A stretch of 54,912 nt of DNA, from positions 1 to 54,912 of the forward strand of contig JAQWQE010000001.1 of assembly GCA_029244925.1 (NCBI GenBank), given 5' to 3'. Below the pieces are notes generated by a model. The model made no database searches, was not told the origin of the DNA, and saw only the letters and a program-made list of their open reading frames with translations. Shown here piece by piece: positions 28,027-36,387 of the stretch. The DNA comes from Gammaproteobacteria bacterium (GTDB taxonomy: Bacteria > Pseudomonadota > Gammaproteobacteria > Steroidobacterales > UBA11654). Made by a program: the position numbers and the translations under genes. Position 1 is the first letter of the stretch, and each line of letters opens with the position of its first letter.

Positions 28027-28857
28027 TTAATTTGATCTTCTTTTACTAAAAGTATCATCTTTTTCCAAAATAACACCATAGAATCCATCAAAATCCATTC
28101 TTCTCCATAAGAACTTGAGTGGTGACAATAAAGATTTTCTTGGATATTGGAAATATTTAACTCTTTTAGTTATTTTCCAGCCAGAAAATTTGAATAATAA
28201 GTCCCAATCATCGGGTGAAAATTCAAAAATATGTGTGTTCTCTGGATTGAGTGGCCTCTTATCTTTTAGGTTACGAATTTGATGTAGACCTACTCTGCTT
28301 TTAATTACCATTGGTACAGTAATTATAAATATCTCACACTCACTCTTTTCTGCCATATCTGTTAGAAATGAAGTTGGGCTTTCAAGATGTTCTAACATTT
28401 CAAAACTAAAAAATATATCGGCTGATTGATTAAAATCGCTACTTTGATGCAACTCTTCAGCCCTAGATTTAATTGCCTTAAGACCCTTGGACTGAATTCT
28501 CTTAATGGCCTCTTCATCAAGATTCACTGAACTAGCCTCAATTCCATCTAGTAGTTTATTTAGATAAATTAAGTGATTCCCAGATGAGTCACCTATATCA
28601 ACTAGAATCAACTTGTCCTTAGTTTCCTGTAATTTCTTTACTGCATCAGTAATTAATCCTATCTGGAAAGCATGGAGGTTTCTGACCTTTCTTTCTAAGT
28701 AGTCACTATCTATCTTAAAGGTGACATACTGATCAGAAATATTCGGAATGATGGTGATTAGTTCTTGGACTAGAGATTCCATCCCTTGCTGTTTTGAAGC
28801 TCTAACCAATGAATATATTTGAATCTTATAGAACAGTGACTGTAGTATTTTTTTCAT
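28027..28857 (-). CDS. SAM-dependent methyltransferase
   Basis: A 276-residue class I methyltransferase. Motif I is LVDIGDSSGNHLIYL, the following acidic strand end is SSVNLDEEA, and FFSFEMLEHLESP matches the motif around the catalytic pocket in Ubi/COQ-like sugar methyltransferases. The C-terminal region FSPDDWDLLFKFSGWKI resembles the lid seen in O- or N-methyltransferases of glycan loci. The basic N-terminus may contact membrane-bound acceptor. It lies five bases after the KdsB-like gene, suggesting a methylated version of that sugar (inference). Confidence 0.78.
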   Translation of the reverse strand: MKKILQSLFYKIQIYSLVRASKQQGMESLVQELITIIPNISDQYVTFKIDSDYLERKVRNLHAFQIGLITDAVKKLQETKDKLILVDIGDSSGNHLIYLNKLLDGIEASSVNLDEEAIKRIQSKGLKAIKSRAEELHQSSDFNQSADIFFSFEMLEHLESPTSFLTDMAEKSECEIFIITVPMVIKSRVGLHQIRNLKDKRPLNPENTHIFEFSPDDWDLLFKFSGWKITKRVKYFQYPRKSLLSPLKFLWRRMDFDGFYGVILEKDDTFSKRRSN

Positions 28858-28862
28858 AATGC

Positions 28863-29630
28863 TTACATATAATTATGAATAATATTGTCCTTAAGAAGAT
28901 ACTCTTTTACCTTTTCAAGGTCAGCAATAGTATCCACACTATATGATTCACTATTCGTAAAAACCATTTTAACGTTCTCACCATTTTCTAGAACCCTCAT
29001 CATATCAACAGATTCGATTTTCTCTAGTATTGTTTCTTCTAAATCATTGAATTTAAGAAGGTATTCACGTCTAAATGGAATAATGCAAACCTGCTTGAGC
29101 ATTGGAATCTCACCACTCCATTTCTTGTCTGATGGGATAGGCTCCCTAGAAAAATATAGTGCATTGCTATTCTTATCAACTACAACCTTTACTTCATTTG
29201 GATCGTTAAATTCTTCCAGTGAATTCATTTTTGCCATTAAGTTTACTACGTTCACTGATGAATCTTGTTTAAATGGCTCTATTGATTCTGTAATCATATT
29301 TGGGGTAATCATTGGTTCATCACCTTGAACCATCACCACAATATCAACCTTTTGCCCTATTTCTTCTTCAATTTTAAGCATTGCCTCTGCTGATCTATCT
29401 GAAGCACGTTCATGCTTATCAGATGTCATGATGGCTTTACCTCCTATGGATCTTATGTAATCGAATATTTCAGCATCACATGTTGCAACATAGCTATCAT
29501 CTAGATCGGTACATAGTTCTGTTCTCTTATAGCAATGGCCTATCATTGGCATTCCATTTATATCTGCGAGTGGTTTGCCAGGGAATCTTGATGATCCCAT
29601 TCTGGCCGGTATTATTGCAATAATCTTCAT
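28863..29630 (-). CDS. KdsB-like CMP-ulosonic acid synthetase
   Basis: Cytidylyltransferase of 255 residues, the KdsB length. The nucleotide loop is IIPARMGSSRFPGKPLADING, the metal/substrate strand MVQGDEPMI, and NALYFSREPIPS is as in KdsB. One informative difference: where KdsB enzymes read H-SGTERLAE, this protein reads HERASDRSAEA, altering the sugar-contact segment. It thus probably activates a Kdo-like but different 3-deoxy-ulosonic acid (inference), and I do not use the symbol kdsB. Neighbours are a methyltransferase, an HpcH/HpaI aldolase and, further on, a HAD phosphatase. Confidence 0.85.
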   Translation of the reverse strand: MKIIAIIPARMGSSRFPGKPLADINGMPMIGHCYKRTELCTDLDDSYVATCDAEIFDYIRSIGGKAIMTSDKHERASDRSAEAMLKIEEEIGQKVDIVVMVQGDEPMITPNMITESIEPFKQDSSVNVVNLMAKMNSLEEFNDPNEVKVVVDKNSNALYFSREPIPSDKKWSGEIPMLKQVCIIPFRREYLLKFNDLEETILEKIESVDMMRVLENGENVKMVFTNSESYSVDTIADLEKVKEYLLKDNIIHNYM

Positions 29631-29676
29631 TCTTGATTCCTTTTTTTGTTTGATGTTAAGTAAATATAATTATTCT

Positions 29677-30741
29677 CTATCTTAGGTTTTGCTCAGTATA
29701 TTCTTTTGACATCATATCTAATACTTCTAATGCTTGCTCAGTCGCCCCCATTTCCACTGCCCAGCTTCTTCTTTTTTCTAGCTCCTCTTCCTCTGACAAG
29801 TTTTCATCTGATGGCTCCCATCCACACCTTTGATATACCTCTAATGGAATTCCATCAGCAATCTTTTTCCGGGGTACATTCTGTTCTTTCAGAGCCTTGG
29901 TTGTATCCTTATTTATTTTTGAGGAAAGGTTTAATGAAAAAAGATCTAAGTATGGATACGGGTCTATAACAAATTTCTCGAATGGTACTTTCAGATACCT
30001 AGTTTTCTTATAATCTGTCTTAACTTTAGATCTCATTTTAGCACTAAGTTTATTAGCATGATAAATTGAGTAAATTGCACGATCAATATTGTTAGAACTA
30101 ATATATTGATCTTCCCAACCTTGGCAAAAATATGGCATTTCATTGTTTTGATATTCAAAGTATATTTGTATATCTCTAGCTTCCGAGCCTGTAAAGAGTC
30201 TCTCCATATTAAGTGTCTGCTGAATAATCATATATAGAGGATGTCTTACAATCTCAATAAATGTAAGCCTATCATTTAATGCTTCAAAAACTGGCTCACT
30301 ATATGAAAATAGATCATGTGAAACAAAGCTTAAGATAGGTTCAGATGAATTGATCCTATCCGGGACAACCATATCTCCAGCCTGAAAGATTCTTTTGAGA
30401 TATTTGGAGGGTGAATGATATTTAAATACACTTGATAGATCCCTATATCGAAAATTAGTGTCTCGCCCCATCATGCACTGATATAGCTTTTGGTCAGATA
30501 ACATTCTGATCATCGAAATAGTTGCATCTGTTGAAATTTTACCTAGATGGCTCAATCTGCAGATAAATTCTATCTCAAACATATATTGCATGATCTCAAC
30601 TCTGTCATAGGATGAAATTATGGGTCCAAAAAGAGTCTTTCCGCAACCAGGAAAGCCATCGACAATAACGATATTATCAGCTAGGAATTTCTCTCTGATT
30701 ATTTTCCTATTCGAATGATCATTTTGCTCATTAATAATCAT
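29677..30741 (-). CDS. P-loop protein, probably sulfotransferase-fold
   Basis: A 354-residue protein with the nucleotide-binding loop VDGFPGCGKT (Walker A 29-36) and, in the middle, FIEIVRHPLYMI, which resembles the 3'-phosphate-binding segment (R-P) of PAPS-dependent sulfotransferases. GKT fits both kinases and sulfotransferases, so the assignment is tentative. The acidic C-terminal 40 residues (NLSEEEELEKR) look like a helical tail. It begins three bases after the amidotransferase gene. If it transfers sulfate, CysQ (2669-3493) would clear its PAP product. Confidence 0.55.
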   Translation of the reverse strand: MIINEQNDHSNRKIIREKFLADNIVIVDGFPGCGKTLFGPIISSYDRVEIMQYMFEIEFICRLSHLGKISTDATISMIRMLSDQKLYQCMMGRDTNFRYRDLSSVFKYHSPSKYLKRIFQAGDMVVPDRINSSEPILSFVSHDLFSYSEPVFEALNDRLTFIEIVRHPLYMIIQQTLNMERLFTGSEARDIQIYFEYQNNEMPYFCQGWEDQYISSNNIDRAIYSIYHANKLSAKMRSKVKTDYKKTRYLKVPFEKFVIDPYPYLDLFSLNLSSKINKDTTKALKEQNVPRKKIADGIPLEVYQRCGWEPSDENLSEEEELEKRRSWAVEMGATEQALEVLDMMSKEYTEQNLR

Positions 30742-30744
30742 TTT

Positions 30745-31941
30745 TCACTTTATTGGATGCTTAAATATCCATTCACCATCCTTATTTTCCCAAAGATGGT
30801 CAGCCCTCCAGCTATCAACAACATCCCAAAAATGATCTTCGGTGATATCAAGGTATTCTAAAAATTCATTAAAGTATCGCTGTGGAAACTCTCCCTCATA
30901 TCTATTCATAAGAGCGATTGCCTCCTCTCTGGTTAGATGTCCATCTCTTATCTCATGCCCTGCATCTTCCATACATCTTCCAAGACCAAATTTAATGTAG
31001 CGTAAATAAAAATGAAATCCGTCCATCTTGTCATCTAAGCTGGCATATTTAGAGTAAGTCCCTTCAGTACGAAGTGGATTTGGTTTAAAACCACAATTTT
31101 CAACTACATAATAGTAATTTTCTTGAGGAATCCATTTCTTATAATAAGAAAAGAAGTGTTTGCCTTGAATTCCATTCTTATCTAATTCTTCTTGCGCAGG
31201 AGGCTCATAAAAAGTTAAGTCAGCTTCAGAGAAATCTTCTTCAGAAAGATAATTTTTATTTTTTAGTCCGTAATCTAATAGTTCTCTAAACGGAGTGCCT
31301 TTAAAGTATTGTTTAAGAAACTCACTAGATGGCTTAAAAGGCTTATCGGCAAACTCCGGATCACCAGCATATTCAGCTTCGCCATTTTCTCCATAAAAAA
31401 CAAGCTTGATTCCTAATTTAGAAGCAATATGGAAAGGGTAACTTATCTGACCAAGAACAAAGACATGAAATGCATCTCCAAGCTCTTCAAAACATAGCCT
31501 AGCAAGCTTCCTTTGAAATCTACCATTTGGTGTAAATAAGATATTTGAAAGGCCGCAATCAATATTTCCCTGAAGATTTTGCCTGCCTATATCAGTATAA
31601 GATAAAGGAGCCCAAGTTACTGTCAACGGATTCATGCCGTATTCATACTTTAACTGATGAGCAACATAGCCTGAATCTTTGCCTCCACTACTAGGAACTA
31701 TGACATCCCAACTGCCGTCTTTACTTCTGTGTTGGTCAAGAAGAGTTTTCAACTCTTGTTCTCTGTGATCCCAATTAACATCATTATTCTTGTAATCAGT
31801 ATTGACACACCCACTACAAACCCCTTCTTCATTAAATATTATCCTCGGTCTCTGATTAGAGACTACACATCTTTTGCACCAAGACACCTCCTTGGGAACT
31901 GATAGAATTTGTTTTTCTAAATTTGATCTTTTAAATGTCAT
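30745..31941 (-). CDS. N-acetyl sugar amidotransferase, WbpG/PseA family
   Basis: ATP-pyrophosphatase-type ligase of 398 residues that converts an acetamido group on a sugar to an acetamidino group, using ammonia from a HisH/HisF-like pair. Seen: paired cysteines CKRC and CSGC in the N-terminal zinc-like module, the PP-loop VPSSGGKDSGYVA, VTWAPLSYTDIGRQNL, and HVFVLGQISYPFHIASKLGIKLVFYGENGEAEYAGD, a family hallmark. The HisH- and HisF-like genes lie upstream in the same operon at 34628-36126. The likely acceptor is a legionaminic-type or 2,3-diacetamido sugar made by other genes here (inference). Confidence 0.92.
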   Translation of the reverse strand: MTFKRSNLEKQILSVPKEVSWCKRCVVSNQRPRIIFNEEGVCSGCVNTDYKNNDVNWDHREQELKTLLDQHRSKDGSWDVIVPSSGGKDSGYVAHQLKYEYGMNPLTVTWAPLSYTDIGRQNLQGNIDCGLSNILFTPNGRFQRKLARLCFEELGDAFHVFVLGQISYPFHIASKLGIKLVFYGENGEAEYAGDPEFADKPFKPSSEFLKQYFKGTPFRELLDYGLKNKNYLSEEDFSEADLTFYEPPAQEELDKNGIQGKHFFSYYKKWIPQENYYYVVENCGFKPNPLRTEGTYSKYASLDDKMDGFHFYLRYIKFGLGRCMEDAGHEIRDGHLTREEAIALMNRYEGEFPQRYFNEFLEYLDITEDHFWDVVDSWRADHLWENKDGEWIFKHPIK

Positions 31942-31974
31942 ATTATCTCTGATAAATTATTATGGATATTGTCT

Positions 31975-32757
31975 CTAAAAAAAGAATGGTTGAACCAAAT
32001 CTGGATAGTTGAAATCTACATTCGACATAACTAGATCGCGCTGTAGAAATTCTTTAGCAACATAATCATCAAAGTCTTTGTTTCTTGAATATCTGATTTC
32101 TTTTTTTTTGTCTTGCTCAAAAGACTCTAATTGAAAAATTTTATTATGCCTGAGGTTGTATATAAGGGCTTCATGAGAAGCGAGAACTGACTTCATTGTA
32201 AAAAAAAAGGGGTCTGTAGAATCTTTTACAAGAGGTAATGCGTGAAATAAAATCCTTCCATTATCCAATCCTTTACTTAAATAATGTATTGTTGCCCCAA
32301 CATGAGAGGGATTGTCATCGTACATTGCCCAAAAATTACAGGCGGTTCCACGGTAATAGGGAGAAATTCCTAAATGTATGTTCAACGCCTTTTTATCAAT
32401 TAGGAAATCTATTAACCAACCTTTTATATAGCTTGCCCCAAAAACTATGAAGATATCTGCCTTTAAAGCTTCTTCTAGCACTGTATCTTCTATCCCATTA
32501 AGGTCTCCAGATTTAATGGACAAGGTTCTCACATTTACAGGTAAAAAAGAGATTTCTCCAAATAAATCCTTTTCTGATTTCATTACCCTCTGAAAGTAAT
32601 TCTGCATAATATTGGATTTTTTATAAAAATCATCAACTTGACCCGGATGAACGGTATTGCATTCCTGGATGCAAAATACCTCTTCTGCTATTGAGCTAAG
32701 CTTGCTTGCTAGACTCAAATGTCTTGGCTGATTACTTGTAAATAATGTTACTCGCAT
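31975..32757 (-). CDS. sugar N-formyltransferase (methionyl-tRNA-formyltransferase fold)
   Basis: A 260-residue protein using N10-formyl-tetrahydrofolate. The catalytic triad is visible: Asn126 and His128 in LNIHLGISPYYRGTACNF, and Asp165 in KGLDNGRIL. TLFTSNQPRH at the start and IVFGASYIKGWLID match the nucleotide-sugar formyltransferase pattern. It lacks the C-terminal tRNA-binding domain of Fmt, so it acts on a small molecule such as an amino sugar nucleotide. It overlaps the deacetylase gene by 10 bases, which couples amine exposure with formylation (inference). Confidence 0.85.
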   Translation of the reverse strand: MRVTLFTSNQPRHLSLASKLSSIAEEVFCIQECNTVHPGQVDDFYKKSNIMQNYFQRVMKSEKDLFGEISFLPVNVRTLSIKSGDLNGIEDTVLEEALKADIFIVFGASYIKGWLIDFLIDKKALNIHLGISPYYRGTACNFWAMYDDNPSHVGATIHYLSKGLDNGRILFHALPLVKDSTDPFFFTMKSVLASHEALIYNLRHNKIFQLESFEQDKKKEIRYSRNKDFDDYVAKEFLQRDLVMSNVDFNYPDLVQPFFF

Positions 32758-33689
32758 AAGCCCATTTTTTTTAATATATTCGAGTGATCTTCTCTTGGTA
32801 TCTCCAGAAGAGAATTCACTCTATTTACTGCCATATTAGATCTAAAGCCTATCTGAATTCCCATTTCTTGTAAAATTTCTAGCGTTTCTTCGCTATAGCT
32901 CCCACAAGGATGAGACATAGAGGTAATAGACTCATGATCAATAATCTGTGACAAATGTTTAAAATTCTTAGAAAACTCCAAAGTCTGTTCTTCATAACTC
33001 AATTCTTTCATTTGCATTGGATGGCTGTAAGAGTGCAGCCCCAGAGTGTGGCCTTCCTTAGATAATTGAGATAGTTGTGCATTTGTTAACCACAAGTTAT
33101 CTTTGATTAATTCAGGATTAAATCCATAATTTTTCATAAGTTCCAGCATAAGATTTTTATAAACATCTTTACCTAAGATCTTATCCCTTAAGTACCTAAA
33201 CCACTTATCGTTATATGTATAAAACTCAAATTCACTTAAATAATTTAATTTTTTGTAATTAAGTTTGATTGAAGAGTAGTCTTTGACATAATTTTTTTTA
33301 CACATGTTGAAAAAATCTTCATAAAATTCATCAATTGATTCGAAACAAGCATTTCTAAAATATCTATAAATCTCTAGTAAATCTGGATCTCCGAGAAAAG
33401 GCGAGGAGTAAATAAAGAAGAAAGCCTTAATGTTAAATTCATCCAATACGGGTAGCGCTAAATCAAACTGACATAAAAGTGCGTCATCAAAAGATAGGCA
33501 AATATCACCATCCGAGAGGTTATTATCCAGAGCAAGATCCATATATTCATCACTTGAGAGTAGGTTAAATTCTACTGAAAGCCATAAAAGCATCTCCCTA
33601 AAGGTGTCAGAGTCAATTGAACCTTGACCTTTTCCATGGGTTAACCCATGGAAATGATGAAACATGACTGAATGAGATACTGCATTCAT
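32748..33689 (-). CDS. NodB-like polysaccharide deacetylase, divergent
   Basis: A 313-residue carbohydrate-esterase-4-like protein. Motif 1 reads LSFDDALL (Asp68, Asp69); the usual glycine after the two Asp is Ala. Motif 2 is LGLHSYSHP with the two metal-binding histidines. A C-terminal block TSMSHPCGSYSEETLEIL corresponds to the RxPxG/Y-type motif in deacetylases that act on lipid-linked sugars. No signal peptide. It is only distantly like the other deacetylase at 14972-15859. Together with the formyltransferase it may remodel one amine of the repeat unit (inference). Confidence 0.82.
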   Translation of the reverse strand: MNAVSHSVMFHHFHGLTHGKGQGSIDSDTFREMLLWLSVEFNLLSSDEYMDLALDNNLSDGDICLSFDDALLCQFDLALPVLDEFNIKAFFFIYSSPFLGDPDLLEIYRYFRNACFESIDEFYEDFFNMCKKNYVKDYSSIKLNYKKLNYLSEFEFYTYNDKWFRYLRDKILGKDVYKNLMLELMKNYGFNPELIKDNLWLTNAQLSQLSKEGHTLGLHSYSHPMQMKELSYEEQTLEFSKNFKHLSQIIDHESITSMSHPCGSYSEETLEILQEMGIQIGFRSNMAVNRVNSLLEIPREDHSNILKKMGLCE

Positions 33690-33722
33690 AATAATGTATT
33701 TGCTATATTACAGTTTTTGTAT

Positions 33723-34631
33723 TTACTTATTAAAAGATTTTAATAATTCTAAGTACTCTTTTACCTCTTTAGAGTTCTTAAGAATAGTCTTATTATAGAA
33801 ATTAGAGATAATTTCTCTTAACAATTTTTCTTTAGGAGAAAATCTTGAGCTAAAGTAATCAGCCAAAGCAATGTTAAAAAAATCTTGGTAAGACATATCT
33901 AATTTTAATTCTTTAACTAAAATCTCTACTAAATTCCTTAGCTCATATGAAAATTTTTGATCAGTTATCCATGCAAGGCTAGAAGGGATATTATATATCC
34001 TAGGTCTGGGATACTCCCTTGCTAAAAAAAGTACATTTAAATACTTAACTCTTATCTTTACTACTGCAGATATATTGAAAGAAATTTCAGACATATTATT
34101 ATCAGAGATGTGGCTGACTATATTACAAATCTTAGTGAATTCTTCTGTTTTAAATAAAGAATAGTATGTCAGCCCTCCATTAAACTCTAGGAGTCTCTCT
34201 TCTGATGTTTGAGCTTTTATAGAAGGTAATCTATAGGAATTTAAAAAACTAAAGGTTTTATTGTCATGAAGAAAGGCATTTCCAACCGCGGCTGAAAACT
34301 CACATGAGCTTTCTAGAAAATCCACTAAGCGGTCAAGGGATTCTGTAAAAATAAAATTATCATCCTCAACATAATGACAATATTTAAATTTAAGGATAGT
34401 AGACTCATGACGATTTAAGACTTTAAAGATATCGCTCATACCGTATATTTGAGTATCAGTTTCAATTACTGAAACATCTAAATCTTCTGGAATTTTGAAA
34501 TGAGTTGAACCCTGTTCTTTGAGTATTAAAATCTTGTGCTTATAGTCAAATACGCTAGAGAGGTATAAGTATCTAGTTATGTAATCTTCTCTCCCCTTAA
34601 GGCAGGTAAGCAACGAGACAGTTTTTGTCAT
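33723..34631 (-). CDS. putative GT-A-fold glycosyltransferase (TIGR00180-like)
   Basis: A 302-residue protein with a GT-A-like N-terminal start VSLLTCLKGREDYITRYLYL and an acidic HYVEDDNFIFTE that could be the metal-binding DxD region; FNGGLTYYSLFKTEEF follows where GT-A enzymes position acceptor residues. I associate it with a small group of glycosyltransferase-like proteins found in nonulosonate loci, without certainty. It lies between HisH (4-base overlap) and the deacetylase, and may transfer the amidinated sugar (inference). Confidence 0.6.
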   Translation of the reverse strand: MTKTVSLLTCLKGREDYITRYLYLSSVFDYKHKILILKEQGSTHFKIPEDLDVSVIETDTQIYGMSDIFKVLNRHESTILKFKYCHYVEDDNFIFTESLDRLVDFLESSCEFSAAVGNAFLHDNKTFSFLNSYRLPSIKAQTSEERLLEFNGGLTYYSLFKTEEFTKICNIVSHISDNNMSEISFNISAVVKIRVKYLNVLFLAREYPRPRIYNIPSSLAWITDQKFSYELRNLVEILVKELKLDMSYQDFFNIALADYFSSRFSPKEKLLREIISNFYNKTILKNSKEVKEYLELLKSFNK

Positions 34632-35272
34632 TGGACTTCCAAGAAAACTCTTCTAAATATTTCTAATCCCTTTTTCCCACTCTTCTCAGGATGAAATTGT
34701 GAAGCAAAAACATTTTCGTAGCTTATTGAAGAACAAAATTGAAAATCTTCATGTGTTGTGTAGGTCTTAATAAAATCTTTTTCAAGCGGATCAACAAAAA
34801 AAGAATGCACAAAATAAAAAAAATCGTCAGTCCGAAGTGCATCGGTAAAATCAAAATCATTCTTTTGATTACCTTCATTAAGGTGTAGCTTATTCCAGCC
34901 AACATGCGGAACGGTATTAACCTTTTCTTCATTTTTAAAGTCTTTAACTTCCCCTTTGATTATTCCAAGACCATTCGTTAATGAAAATTCTTCACTTCTA
35001 TCAAATAAAAGTTGCATTCCAAGACATATGCCCATAAATGGCTTACCAGAAGAGATAAAATTTTTGACTGACTCAGATAAATCTAAATTATTTAATTGCA
35101 TCATGGCTTCAGGAAATGCACCAACTCCAGGTAAGACTGCTCCATCACATGAACTGATAGTTTTTGGATTTGAAGTAATAACTGAATCTATGCCCAGAAC
35201 ATCCAAAGCATTCCTGATACTGAAAAGATTACTCATTTGATAATCAATGATTGCTACCTTAAATCTATTCAA
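34628..35272 (-). CDS. HisH-like glutamine amidotransferase of the sugar amidination system
   Basis: A 214-residue class I glutaminase supplying ammonia. The nucleophile is in MGICLGMQLLF (Cys), and the other triad residues are in FASQFHPEKSGKKG (His, Glu). The start GVGAFPEAMMQL segment matches HisH/WbpH-type subunits. The start codon is TTG at 35272, with AAGGA seven bases upstream and a 4-base overlap with the HisF-like gene, which argues for tight coupling. Because an amidotransferase (30745-31941) follows in the same operon, this is an accessory HisH, not the histidine-pathway enzyme. Confidence 0.92.
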   Translation of the reverse strand: MNRFKVAIIDYQMSNLFSIRNALDVLGIDSVITSNPKTISSCDGAVLPGVGAFPEAMMQLNNLDLSESVKNFISSGKPFMGICLGMQLLFDRSEEFSLTNGLGIIKGEVKDFKNEEKVNTVPHVGWNKLHLNEGNQKNDFDFTDALRTDDFFYFVHSFFVDPLEKDFIKTYTTHEDFQFCSSISYENVFASQFHPEKSGKKGLEIFRRVFLEVQ

Positions 35273-36126
35273 TTTATTGTCCTTAAGAGAATTGAGTTTT
35301 CAGTTAGGTATTCTTTTAACTCTCCGATATTAACTGCATCAACTTTTTTAAATTTTTTAAAACTGCTCAAGAATGAGGTATTCCCTTCGTCTTCATAACC
35401 TTCTAGGTTTCTGTATGACTTAATATAATCATAATGAAATAAAGAAGAGACAGCTACCCCGCTCACATTCAGATCCTTCTTTAAACTTAGTATATGATCT
35501 TTATTGCCAGCACCGCCATGCGCAACTACAGGAATTGATACATTATCTAGAATATCTGAAATCAAACCCTTATCATAACCATCACCTGTTCCTTCTTTAC
35601 CTACAGAGGTTATGAGTATTTCTCCTGCTCCTAATTTTTCTGCCTCTATTGACCACTCAATAACATTCTTATTTGTTTCATTTCTTCCATTATCAGTAAA
35701 CGCAAGATATTCTCCATTATTTTGAGCTATGGCCTCTATTGAAATAACTATAGTTGAGGAACCAAATCTTTTTGCTGCTTTAGAAATAAAATCTGGATTA
35801 TTAATGGCCCCAGTATTGATCGAGACTTTATCTGCACCTGCTTTGAGTATAGTAGAAATGTCATCTAGTTCCTTTATACCTCCACCAACAGTAAGCGGAA
35901 TGAAAATCTCTTTTGCAGTTTTTGAAATAATATCAACAAGGCTATTCCTTCCGTATAGACTGGCCACTACATCTTGGTAAATTAATTCGTCTGCGCCCTG
36001 ATCGAAATAGAACTTAGCATAATCTGCCGGCTTACCTAAGACTCGCAACCCTTCAAGGTTTATTCCCTTTACAAGGTTTGGACCTTTAATATCAAGCTTG
36101 GGTATAATCCTAAAAGCAACTGACAA
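35269..36126 (-). CDS. HisF-like ammonia-channelling subunit of the sugar amidination system
   Basis: A TIM-barrel partner of the HisH-like glutaminase, 285 residues. It keeps RIIPKLDIKG with Asp12 (equivalent to HisF Asp11), VGGGIKELDDI and ADKVSINTGA, and AHGGAGNKDH in the second phosphate-binding half. The second catalytic Asp of HisF (Asp130 in Thermotoga, IDAKR) is Glu131 here (IEAIA), consistent with a protein kept for its ammonia channel rather than imidazole synthesis. The TTG start at 36126 is supported by AGGA six bases upstream. Confidence 0.92.
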   Translation of the reverse strand: MSVAFRIIPKLDIKGPNLVKGINLEGLRVLGKPADYAKFYFDQGADELIYQDVVASLYGRNSLVDIISKTAKEIFIPLTVGGGIKELDDISTILKAGADKVSINTGAINNPDFISKAAKRFGSSTIVISIEAIAQNNGEYLAFTDNGRNETNKNVIEWSIEAEKLGAGEILITSVGKEGTGDGYDKGLISDILDNVSIPVVAHGGAGNKDHILSLKKDLNVSGVAVSSLFHYDYIKSYRNLEGYEDEGNTSFLSSFKKFKKVDAVNIGELKEYLTENSILLRTIN

Positions 36127-36168
36127 AATAATTCCTATCTCTTATAGCTAGTGATTTTATGATAAATT

Positions 36169-36348
36169 TTAAAATAATTCTTTCTGATCATTTATCGTAG
36201 GGAGAAAATTATAATCTTTAATAATGAGCGATTCTATTAACTTTAATAATCCAGGTTTAAAGCCTATCTCATGTCTATCATCAGTCTCCATTAAAGATCT
36301 TTCTATTAATCCCTTTTGTTGGCTGGTTGGTAAGTGAAGAAAATACAT
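36169..36348 (-). CDS. small hypothetical protein, 59 residues, or decayed fragment
   Basis: This open frame fills most of the 261-base gap between the 662-residue protein and HisF, the largest gap in the locus. It begins with ATG at 36348 and ends with TAA at 36169. The product is a plausible soluble, mixed-charge peptide (starts MYFLHLPTSQQKG, then GLIERSLMETDDRHE, ends NDQKELF). Spacing to its neighbours (39 and 42 bases) is like other gaps in this locus. No ribosome site is visible and the in-frame stop lies seven codons upstream of the ATG. I recognise no family. It could also be the remnant of a longer lost gene. Beyond it I see nothing else in 36127-36387. Confidence 0.4.
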   Translation of the reverse strand: MYFLHLPTSQQKGLIERSLMETDDRHEIGFKPGLLKLIESLIIKDYNFLPTINDQKELF

Positions 36349-36387
36349 ACATTTCGGGTCAAAATTTAGTTATTGATATTTTCATAA

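Noticed and set aside
28885-29328. Plus-strand open frame of 147 codons
   Set aside because: Lies entirely antisense to the KdsB-like gene, which has strong motif support; the antisense product has no recognisable domain and is rich in Ser/Phe, as expected of an antisense frame.
28863-29630. Housekeeping kdsB
   Set aside because: The sugar-contact segment differs from KdsB and the genes around it are not Kdo or lipid A genes; a housekeeping role cannot be fully excluded.
34628-36126. HisH/HisF as histidine-pathway enzymes
   Set aside because: No other his genes are near, the HisF-like protein lacks the second catalytic Asp, and a WbpG-type amidotransferase is in the same operon.
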